Positions 11,901-24,000 of a DNA stretch of 28,218 nucleotides are shown one piece after another. Origin of the DNA: Saccoglossus kowalevskii (lineage: Eukaryota > Hemichordata > Enteropneusta > Harrimaniidae); contig NW_003123435.1 in the NCBI RefSeq assembly GCF_000003605.2, positions 1 through 28,218 on the forward strand. Direction: 5' to 3'. A program made the translations under genes and the position numbers. The notes beneath the pieces are model-generated. The model did no database searches and was not told the DNA's origin. It worked only from the letters and a program-made list of their open reading frames with translations. Position 1 is the first letter of the stretch; the number at the start of each line of letters is the position of its first letter.

Positions 11901-14900
11901 AACTTTTGTGTGTTTATAGGTGAGTGATTTTTGTCATCCTTATAAAGTTCTATCAAGATAGTAATCCTTTACATCCCACTTGTTGAACTACTTGTATGAG
12001 TCGATAATGTGTTATTCGTTGTTGACATTTTTTGAAGTTTATGATCATTCTTTTGTATCTTTTGATATCTATAAAAAGTGTTGATGATCGTCCCATTGCT
12101 ATGTACATGCTGCCGTGTTGCCAAATACTATTTCTTGTTTTGATATGAATGATATGTATTTTAAAAACCCCACCTGCCATCTTTTGTGTGTTTCTAGGGG
12201 TTCGAAGGAGAAATAAAGATCAACAATGTAGAATCGGTTCATCAATCCACAATTGCATTCTCTGGTGTGTTATTATATTTCCATGTATGATCACCCAAAA
12301 TTATATACAACGCAAATCTCCGACTGACCGTCGAGTAGCCCTTTCACACTATAATCATGCAAATTGTATAAAGACTATTCGCATCTTGGTAATATTACAA
12401 TTATATCATTATTGTAAAGTTCTAACAAGTAACAATCGGACAGCCGGTGTACATGTACAATACATTCGACAACTGCAATGGAGTCAGTCACATGTGTGGA
12501 ATTAACACATTCAAAATATCTATGGTTCTTAAATAAGAAAAACAAAATCTCACCAGAGTGCCATCAGGCCTTGTAAAATCATTCCCCCAATTACCATCAA
12601 AGTTTCCACAAAGTCCGCATAATCGTCCACGATGTAGATTGGATGCTTCTATTCGAAGGTTGTATATTCCGTCAAAATATACAACAATTCCATACCCAGT
12701 TGTTACAACCTATTACAAAATATTTTATATATCAACTGAATTCGTATAGAAAACATGCATGAGAAGAATCCTGGACAAGCTAGGTGGTTTTAACATACCA
12801 GATATATCCCGGCTAGCGTCACCCTAGTTCTTGGGGTAACGTCAACAGGCACCGCGGTGAGTGTACCATCAATCATCAGTTTATTGCCCTGCATCAGCAA
12901 TATATCCTGTAAAAAGTGACACACTATGTAATTAACACATATGAATATAATCTGAACACGCATTTGCTTGTACTCTGGTTTTAAAAGGCCGCAAATGCAT
13001 CTAATTTCTAATTTACCATTACACCATAAAAAAGAATAATTACAATTTCACCTAAAATAAGAGAACATTTTTTTATTTCAGACAAAAGAAAATAATGAAA
13101 AATCAACGTACTATGCCTTCCACTATCACATGGACTTCTTTGGTCGTGGTTACTGGGCTTCCAGGATAAGGCCAATCACGATTTTTCACGATTATTTCAA
13201 GCTGCATGTATGGTTGTGGGCATCTGCTGGACATCATAACATATTCACACTTTCCCTGGTAGTCGAAACGTCTGTTATCAAAATTCGTGTAATGTGGATC
13301 ACCGCATCCAGAGCAGCTACCGTAACCTGTGATGCAGATTAATTGATCAGTTAATCAATAAAATAACCGCTTATAATAAAATTTTTTCAGAGACTATTTT
13401 TTGTCTCTTTAGATAGAGTTCTAGTTTGTTCTGTCATCGCATCCACATTTATATATTCGTGGTATCTGAAGCAGTGGGTTCGATGACAAATGTAAATATA
13501 TCTCTATTTCATGGGCAAAAGTGTTGTCTTCTCGGTCTCGTTCTCCGCGAGATCTTGGCGGCCATCTGTGCATATTTAGTATTTATGATTGTATTTTATA
13601 TATTTTTAGTATTTTTATTAGAGTGCATATCGAGACAACAACTTCATTGAAAGTAAGGTACTTTAAAAACTTTCACACACACAATCTATCATTTTGAAAC
13701 AGCAATATAAACGATGTATATTATAATGAAACAAATTGTGAGATTTGGGAAACAATATTACAGTTAAATTAAAATACCTGAGCAGTCGACCATATGATCG
13801 TCACAACAGTCTCCATATTTTACACAGTCGTCATCACACCAGCAATCTCGCTCAATAATCTTTTTTCCACAGTTATCTTTGCAGAATTCTGCAATTTGTT
13901 TGAAAGAAGAATTCATTCTGAAGGTTACAGCATTACTCAAATGTTAAAAATAATGGTGGTACTGTTTTTTGTTCATTGTCACATGTCATGTAACAAATTA
14001 TAATATTGAATAAACAAAACGGGTTACCATCCGTATAGAATGTATGTACTAAATTATGTTTGTTCAGAGCATTTTACTATTGTTTCCTTAAAGTTGAAAT
14101 ATTGTGGACACATTTTATGTATCAAAGCAGTGTCTAGAAGTCTACGTTTTATATAATTTACACTAATTTAGCTTGGATTTTCTATTGGTCTTTGAAAATT
14201 ACAACCCAATTGCTATTCCTGTATCTTATTTGAGTGTCAGCGAACTAATACATTTTGCACAGTTAACTAATACTAAATAAGAACAACGTTCTATAGGCGC
14301 GAATATATGACATATTTATAACTTTCTACCTGAATTAATGGTTTAGTGGAATTCATTCTGTTTGTATTTTTTCGTCGGGATTACACATGATCACTGTTCA
14401 AATTTGTCGATTTACTTGACTAATTAAATTGTTCAACTATTCGACAATATGGCAATATGCCTCACTTTTTTCACAACAGATCGCAACCGGAGTCGTTGTT
14501 GTCCCTCCAACCTTGTGACAATATTCTGTTGCGCGGCAAACAGTCGGAGGCAGTGGAGTTCGAAAAGGAGGACCCATACACAAACCAGCAGATTCAGTAC
14601 CATCTGGACACATCCATGCTATATTCGTATGAATAAAAAATAAAATAAAAAACGATGAGTTGTGATTTTGTAATAAAAGGTTCTCGTATATTTTCGATAA
14701 AAAATGCTCAAAAGTGAACAGTTTTCCCTTCCAAATAGTGATGTAACATTTTCAAACCTGATATGCATATTCCTACAATTTTTTATAACTGTGCTGAAAT
14801 ATACACAATTTTATTTCACATATTGCGCAAAGGAGAGTACTGGCGAAGTACTATAGATTCAAATTGATATGTTATTTGTCTGTTTCATATTTATTGTGTT

Positions 14901-17900
14901 ATATATATAATAATTAATCATTTGTTACGTGTGATTTCATAGACATCGCAACCAGTCGAAGTTCCTTCTCCAAATCGACATGATTCGTCTGCACCCCCTT
15001 CTTCATAATCTGCTGAAGTTGATACGGCGTAGCAGTCCCCATTGTCTTTCAACACAAAATAGTCATATCCTCCAGAATATGCAGCCCTTGCACATCCCTA
15101 AAAAACGTAATCGAAATACATTTTACCCTCTATGACGTAAATAAATAAGAGAAATGCATCTTTTTCATCTTTGGACGTTCATTAAAAATGTTGTTTTCAT
15201 TTAAATAAAGATGATGAACGACAGCACATCCAGAATCATGTTGACTCACAAACTACATTTTTAAACAAAAAAACAATTCTGCTATATTTCTAAACGATGT
15301 TTTTTATATAGTTGGTATCATATTTTGTGTGTGTGTGATCGTTTTTCTGTCTTTTGAAACAAGAAACAATTTCTCGCAGATCATTCAAAACATCTATTCC
15401 GAAATTGTTAATATTTGCATATTTATTCTTCTTATTATTATTATTTCTAATTGGCTTTGGCTGTAATTTCAGAACCCTTTGACATCGATCAATGGTGCTT
15501 GCAGCTGTCTTAGTTATCATGAATAAAAGTCAGTTCCGCTAGAGATTTCACAGTGAATCAGACTAGACTAGCTGTAAGCTACTTTCTGATTTCCTTTTCA
15601 CTCAGTTTCATTAAATACTTGTAATTATTCTTGTAATATTATCTCTACATTAAATTATTACTTGGTGAATGAACATCAATTGACATCAACATTAAATGTT
15701 CCGTTGGTTGTAAGTAACTCATTCAGGCTGTAACAGTTCACCGTGTAATCTGTATGACCTCCGACGTGAAAAATGTATTGTGTGATTGGATGGACATAAA
15801 GTGGTGAAAACGCACTTACTCTAGCTGGGTCGTTTGCATCAATATACCCATTACGAGTATTTTCCAATTTAACCATTTTCTCTGTGCAAGCCCAACATCC
15901 CTTATGACCATAGTCTACACAGTATCAAGCAAAAAGTATGACGTATTATACAAATACAGCCTTGTGGACACAGTGACGGGTACTAAAAATCAATTGGTTT
16001 AGAAACAAATCCACACAAAGTGAAACATGGAATCAAGTCGTACAGTCTATTCGTCAAATAAAATATGTCAAGGCCAAATACAAGTATTTTTTAGAAGAAT
16101 TTTGCAAAATTATTTTTTTGGAATCTGTTCTGTCTAATATTTCTTGATAACTGTACAAAATTAAAAGAAACGTTTACAATACGTCGAAGAGTCAGTAGGA
16201 GGATTGCTACGGATCAAACCTACTTAGAATGCAACTTTAAGTTTCAAGCTTAACGGACTTTTGGCGGATAGCATGTCCTAAGCAGCAATTTATAAGTGCT
16301 TATGGGTATGTAGGTACAGATGCTAATGGGTCATGGTTACCGCGTATGTAGACGTCATCTGTTTCCTCATTCTGGACCAGAATGTACAGCACGGAATCAA
16401 GATAACACTATGCAACGCCATACATATGCCACATGCTAAGATAAATCGTTATTTCTCGTGCTCACCTATTTCCAATGGGCAATCGACGTCCATACAAGTT
16501 TGTTCTTCGGTATCACTTCCAACGCATGGTTCAACGAGACAGACCCTTTTTCTAGTCTGCGTTCCGCCACCACAAGTTACTGAACAATCGCTCCAACTAG
16601 CATCCCAATCAGACCACGTTCCCCCTACATAATAATATATGAGAATACGAAGTTATTTGTTGCCACTTTACTGATATAAGTACGGCATAAGGAGTTCCAC
16701 AAAAACAAGAGCAACTGTTGATTGATGGAAAATGGAAATTGACCCTTCTTTTTAATTAAATGAGAAAAATTGAAACAGCTTAATTTTATTCAACCAGGTA
16801 GTGTCTTTTCCTCTTTGTGCATTGTGTTTGGTTAAGATGGAACTCCGAAAACAACAAGGTCTCCACTACCAAAACACTTTTTTGTTGTCTTGACTTTTGA
16901 GTAGCTATCAGTTTTTTGAAAGTACGCGTACATGTCATTCAGAACGCTCATGCGTACCCCTCGACCAGCCAAGTACCCCTCCAGGGTTCTCTCCTTTACT
17001 GAATGCGGTATATAAGAATGACACCCATTTATCACAATACTCAACAAGCTAAACCCATTTCCCAATTATATATATATATCGAGCTAAGGAATCTTCCGGG
17101 TTATCAAGGTGCTAACAAACTGCACAGTATACAGTGATCAATAAGATAGCAACATTCATTGTGAAAACTAAAACTAATGTAAACTTGCCCATCACTACTG
17201 TCCAAGACATAATGTGAGATAAATTTGTTTTACAGGTCACGTGACATACTTTTGTCAAACGCCATAAAACGCAATGGGTTGAAACATAACCTGTTTTGTG
17301 TGTGTGATTTCTATTTGGAAAACAGAGCGCAAAATAACAAACATAATTGATAGCAGCATAGACAGAAAATGCGACATTCCAAGCTGAAACATCACATTTG
17401 AAACATGCGGTAGCAGCTTTTGCATTCACACCCTAACACGACGTCAACCACCAAAGTCAAATTGATGAATGTAAACGTTCTTTTTTTGTCTCAGTAATTA
17501 TATATGGGTAATGTCACAGAAATGAAATATCTAAATCAATCGATAAGACAGTACTCACCATCTTCAGCAAAACAAAGCTGTAAAGAAATGAATCTTTGAA
17601 TTAGAGTCAATAATAACAGACCGATCGGCACCCTGACACATCTATACAAAAAATGGGCTATGTGGCTATACGCGTTACTGGTGTTAAAGGTAACGAGTTG
17701 AACATGGTATTATACTGCTAGGTCTGGCGCAAACTTTAAGGGTGTAAGAGTGTTTCCTTCATTAAATATTGCATTGTGGGTACTTTCATAGACAATTCTC
17801 TGTTCACACCGTGACCCTGCTTTATGTGTAAAATGTAATACACAAAAACATGACAAACAATTTAAGGTCATAGCGTTGCCATTGGGCGCGATTTGACAAA

Positions 17901-17938
17901 CGTGAAAGTATTTTGGGAATATTTTCACGCTTAATAAT

Positions 17939-18004
<66 letters not shown>

Positions 18005-21000
18005 ATTGAAGTCAATTTTGATGAAGAAAGAATATCTCAACTCTATATACCGCCTGATAGATTGGCATATCGATAATGGATAATTTGTGTACAATTTGTA
18101 AACTCATTCGAACTTTTTGTCCCACGGTCAGCGCCCTCAAACCATACGCGAGACTTCCCAATGAACGGGAAACCATGTTTGCAGCACTCGCGTAATGTAA
18201 TAAGCGATCGCAATATACTCACAAATTGACGTTGTTTTGTTTTGTTATGCGCATGGCCACGCATATAAGACTGGACAAGATGGCATTTAGCAGGGAGTGG
18301 AAGATTTACATGAAATCGGCCTCGTACAAGGTCAGACAACAACGAAGTATATCATAGATTGATTACGTGCATGTGCATTCGTGTACAGAAAAATAATTTT
18401 AATCCGGTTCTGCATTTACTGTCATAAATATAAACAGTTGACTCAACTAGAATCATTTAAATATACTTTAAGTCACGTGAACCACAAAATCTATCCCAGT
18501 ACGTATATCACTTTCGACATGAGCCGACTTTTGTTAGACACGTTTCAGCTATAGAGGGCGCTATTACACATATCAAGTGGCAGCTTGAGTCAATAAACAA
18601 ACACTGAGGGCGATATTTTGGAATCCTGAGGGTGGTCTATTGACAATGATATATCTTATTATTATCTTATTGTAATCTAACAATAACTTTAATTAATTTG
18701 TTTGCAAGTAATATTATGATCAGTGTTTTATTAACCTGTGTCCTGCCAGCTCCATGTGCTTTTACAATGTCATTGGCTTACTTGAAATACTAATTTTGCT
18801 TACAAATATCTTTTAGCAAAAATAAAATCTTTGCCGATCACCTGACACCAATTTCTACCTTTTGGTAGAACTTTAATTTGAGTATCGATGACGTCAATAT
18901 CACTTATGTGATGAGGTCAGATAACTTTTGAGTAAAAAATACAAGTACAAAACTTTTCCACAAAACATTTCTAGTTTTTGGTTTTGGTCCAGCTTCGTGT
19001 CCTATATTGAATTTTTAAAATGTTCATCTAATTATATATTTCCTCTTGTCTTGGGGTGTGGCACCTCTTCCCAGAGTTACGCTACCGCCATTGAACCACT
19101 TTCAAACAAAATCAGAAAAAAAATATTCAATGGCTAACTAACTGAATGCACTTCCATTCACTCCACACTAAAATGTAATTCATGGTGCATTATAAGTCCG
19201 CCATTCTAGTGTTATTTTCTTGCACCTTGCTTCCTTATAAACATTACCTTTCATATAAAATAAAAAATGATAAATAAATAAAAAAAATATTTATTAAAAA
19301 AAATTACCTTTCAAAAGTCAAAGATTACATAGATATGAAGTTATTCATGTACGATTAGAACTGGCGACAAGGACACCGAGCGTCTATGTGATATTCCCGG
19401 CGTTTCTTCCATTCAACCATAGATCAACGTCAATGAAAAGTTGCTTAATGAGTTAGCTTATTCCACGCCTCTAACGTGCAAACCGACAAGGTCAATGAAC
19501 AAACACAGCTTTATTCTGTATTTTTTTTCACTGCATACAGTGATATACAAATATATTTCTATTGTATTTGTTGTAGTGATTGATTAGGTTTGAGACAGCG
19601 CTGGTCTGGAAAATTGTTTTAAAATAAATATGCGATAGTAGTGAAAAATAAAATTGCAAAAAAAGAAAGAATATTTAATATGGCACAGAGCTACTTTATT
19701 ATCAAAATGTATGTTCGATAAAATAATTATTATTTTTTTTCTTTAAAAATATTGGGATCTATACATGTATCAATCATACCAAGAAACTTGTTCATTTTAC
19801 GTTATCAAACATTTCAAGAGAAATAGTTTCACACTAGAAACCAGGTGGAAAATGTCAATGTTGTTTTTTACATGACATTCCAGGCTTATAATAATGTATA
19901 ATCGTGCTTTCAATAATTTGTGGTATAAGTGGAATTAAATAAAGAATTGGAAAATCTTATCTGATTTTAGTAATCATCAGTCCGGTTAGAGAAGACAGAA
20001 CTAATTCTAGTAGGCGATCAGAATGGGGGGATGGGTGCTTCCACAGGGCTTATCGCCGTCTTTGGGTCCCGTTAGGGTACTTGGGGTGTATGTAGGTCAC
20101 GATAAATACGAAAAAGAAAAACTTAATTTTTGGACAAAAATAAAAAAAAATGAAAGATAAACTTCAGATACGAAAATCGAATTGGAATTGGAATTTGGGG
20201 TATTCCAAAACTTATAAGATATGTATATTTTCACGTATTCTATATAATTAATACTTTTCAAGGCTGATTTGAGCAACTGACTAATTAACATCATCATGCA
20301 TATGTATTTTACAATTGATAATTGATACTATCAATATCAGAAATATACTTCATAATTCGAAGGTAACTTCAGAAATGATTCCTTATTTTAATAAACAGTT
20401 TGTTCCTATTCTATCTAACAAATACACGCAAACAATATCATTCAATTACAAACGAACATCTCATAACTTTAAATGTGGACAATTTTGGTCAGAGTCAGAT
20501 TCTGTGTGGCTGGTTTACCTTGTTATTTAATTATAGCACCAGGTTTTCGGGTTTTTACTGGGGATGTGAACATGTTTTAACATGATTCTCTTCGAAAGAT
20601 AACAATTAGGGTCACAAATTAAAAATCATTATGAACTCAGTTGAGAAAATTGTAAGTAAATGTACTGAACGAAGGGAATTAGACCTGATACCTTAAGCTT
20701 GTTGGTGAATGCTATAAGAATTTAGCTACATTGTTAAATCAATAGACTTCGAAACATCTGTCAGCATACACACATAATTGGGCCTATTATTTTCCCCTTT
20801 ACAATGCATATAAACTGGTTATTCCATTCACTGGGGCATATTCAGAAAAAACAGTATCTGAATAGGAAAAATCAAATGTAACTAATATTAATTTGATATC
20901 GTGCACAGTTTTGACATTTTCATTTATTGAATTGTCAGAGTTGATATCCGGAAAGTTCTATATTCTTTCGTTATTGCCATGATGACGATTCACAAAACAT

Positions 21001-24000
21001 ATCTCCTTAACTAAAATATTCATACTATTTTAGCAACAATCGAGGTATCGATGATATATCCCCTTAACTAAAATAGTCATTCAGATCCCAATCAGGCTTA
21101 TTCCGCCTTTTATGACATTTTTCATGGTATATCATTTAAGCATGTACAGGTAAAAAAATAAAACAAATTACACAAAAGTCCCGCAAACCTTGGATATCTA
21201 AAGCCTTATTTAAATCAATTCATACAAAATATAACTTATTTAGTAAAATGAAGAAACACCCACAAAACACTGAACTCAAAAATAAATATAACTGTATAGA
21301 AATACATTGACAAAACTCCTTAAGTCAGCAAAAAAAGGTGTTTTATTCAAAGAAAGTATCATCTGCGAATGGTAACACGAGTAAAACGTGGCAAGTGGTC
21401 AATAAAATTCTAAATAAAACTATTACAAAAATGGCCCCCAAAAACTGCATTTCACTACGCTAAACAAATAACAATACCTGACAATAACTGACAGTTTAGA
21501 CATTGCAAATAGTTTTAACTCGTACTTCACCAACATTGGGCCCAATCTCGCTGCCAATATCAATTGCCCGCCACACAATTTTAGAAAATATTTAAGCGGA
21601 AATTTCAAACAAGATGTTTTAAATACAATTAAATCACTAAATCCCCGTAAATTGCCTGGGCATGACCAAATTACTCCAAACAAGTTATCCATGCTGCTGA
21701 CGTCATCTCTGGTCCCTTAGCCTACGTTATCAATTGTTCACTGAGCCAAGGAAAATTTCCCGACCCGCTCAAGATCGCAAAAATTACCCCAATCTTCAAA
21801 AAAGGTTCGGTAACAAATGTCAGTAATTATCGTCCAATTTCCATTTTACCAATTTTTAGCAAAACTATTGAATCGCTTGTAAATAAACAATTTATTGACT
21901 ACTTAGAAAAAACACATATAAAGATAAACACCCAATTTGGTTTTCTTAAAAAACACAGTCCCAAGCTTGCTCTTGCAGACTTACTTTCAGACATAGCTAC
22001 AAACCTTGACAATAGATCCATCACCTTTGGCATTTTTTGTTGATCTCAAAAAGGCATTCGACACAATTAACCATGACATCCTCATTTCCAAATTAGAGCA
22101 TTATGGCATTAGGGGGGCTCCCACTTTTAAGGTTTAGAGACTATCTTTACAATCGCCACCAATCAGTTACTTTAAATAACATTTCATCATTATACAATCT
22201 AATTAAATGTAACATCCCTCAAGAGTCTATTCTGGGTCATATTCTATGACATTGCAAATTCAACTAACGCCTTCAGTTTTCGGCTCTTCGCAGATAAAGC
22301 AAATCAATTTAAATTCCTCAAAGACAGCCACATCAATCTTTCCGATATCAGCAATGACTTTCAAAGAGTCTGCGAATGGTGCAGTGCTAACAAACTCACA
22401 ATAAATGTACAGAAAACAAATTATATAATTATTAAAACAGCACAACGAGCTGTTAACACCGAGATAAGTCTGCTTATCCAGAAATCTCCAATTGAAGGGG
22501 TTCTATCAACTAACTATTTGGGAATTGCAATTGATCATCATATCAATTGGAAATCCCACATTGACAAAGTCAGAACAATAATTGCCCCCAAAGTTGGAAT
22601 CATTTCTCAAATTCGACACTATATTCCTAAATATATACTTCTTTTGCTATATTACTCGTTGATATTGCCACACATAATTTACTATATAGAGATTCGGGGA
22701 AATACTTATTCAATGCTATTAAATCCAATTACGCTTCTACAAAAAAACATTGTCCACCTAATCTCATTTTCTGACTTTCGTTCCCATACCGCTCCTCTCT
22801 TCAAATCTCTTGATATTTTAAATATTCATAAGCTCTCTATGTTACTCACCTGTTTGTTCGTTTTTGACTTAAAGAAGAAGCAATATGCCCATAGTATTGA
22901 TAAATATTTAGACACACTACCCCATAATTACCCTACAAGATATGTTGCAGGCGACAACTATTATACTCCCAAGGTCAATCTCACATTAAATCAACATACT
23001 CTCAAATACGCTTCCACTCACTTTCCGATCACATAAAATGTATACAAAATAGACAGTCTTTCAAATGCCACTTTAAAGGGTATCTTCTAGAAGATATGTA
23101 AATTTTACTTTCTTATCAGTATTATGTGCATTTGTATGTTACGTTGTTTTATTTTATCAGAGCGTGTGAGTGTTTCTGTACTGCTTTATGTATTATAGTA
23201 TTCATTACATGCTTTAACTATGTCTTGTGTATCTTAGCTTATCATTATTTTATTATATATCTTGGATCATTGGTCACAGACTAGACGAGCTTGAATAAGC
23301 TAATTCTGTGACCCCACCAGAAACAAAAAAATATACACTATATTACTATCATTGTAATTACTACTATTATTAATTTTAAGTATTTATTTATTTATAATTT
23401 ACTACTCAATGTATACACTGTTTCTGGTGAAAAATATGTCATTCATTTATTCATTCATTCATTCATTCATTCATTCATTCATTCATTCATACTATTTAGA
23501 GCGAAAATCGAGGTATGGATGACATATTCCCTTCACTAAAATAGTCATACTCTTTAGAGCAACAATCGGGGTATTGATGACGAATCGCTATGAATAAAAT
23601 AACTGGTAAACATATTGTATTCATTTCGGCTTCAGAATGTTTCTTGCCGGCTTTTCTTTGTTCAAAACATAGACCAATATGTATGTCTTGTATGTTATTG
23701 ACATCCCGTCTAAGGTTTTCACAATCGGCTAACCAAAACGAATGTTTTTGTTTTAACATGAAAATAACTGGCTTTGTGTCTACCCAAACAGGTTGGCAAA
23801 AAGGATCATACCTGACCCTACTCTTGATCATCACAATTATTGTTGTTGAATATTTGTCACAAGAATACAATTCCAATCAAAACAAATTCGAGTGGCGATT
23901 TAAAAACACATACTTAGTAAGTACATACTTAGCCATCACTCTTTCTTATGATGCATTGCAGAACACGAACAAAAATGTGAAAAATCATTGATATTTTTTT

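Larger units (their letters stand above)
8548..12553. other. Large intron (4.0 kb) with no supported gene of its own
   Basis: The intron lies between two exons of the VWD domain. I see no nested gene. It contains a decayed TSP1-like fragment on the plus strand (about 10436-10570) and a short duplicated motif near 11888 and 12166. Near 9816 there is 'aacaatggcggcgcc', an ATG in good Kozak context overlapping a YY1-like core, but the frame stops after 12 codons. Confidence 0.6.
21085..23487 (+). mobile_element. 5'-truncated, broken non-LTR retrotransposon (CR1/L2/Jockey-like LINE)
   Basis: The plus strand carries the end of the endonuclease/linker region ([12 protein letters not shown] near 21180), then reverse transcriptase pieces: [11 protein letters not shown] (about 21827), [14 protein letters not shown] (about 22040, motif A) and [10 protein letters not shown] (about 22278), where the second catalytic Asp of motif C is Lys. 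The C-terminal part follows. The reading frame is broken several times, for example near 21155 and 22035, and the motif B region is damaged. A 3' UTR with a perfect hairpin leads to an (ATTC)n tail. It is inserted antisense in intron 1 of the lectin gene and cannot be active. Confidence 0.88.

Noticed and set aside
12149-13342. Plus-strand frames at 12149-12749 and 13130-13342
   Set aside because: The coding strand here is minus: VWD motifs and splice borders are on that strand.
13794-14643. Plus-strand frames over the SMB and six-Cys exons
   Set aside because: The cysteine patterns and in-frame splice junctions are all on the minus strand.
17710-18094. Minus-strand frames of 90-101 codons
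   Set aside because: Their long IYIYIY runs are simply the (TA)n microsatellite.
23496-23991. Opposed frames of 126 and 133 codons
   Set aside because: They lie in repeat block 1 and are not preserved in its paralogue at 24236-24775.
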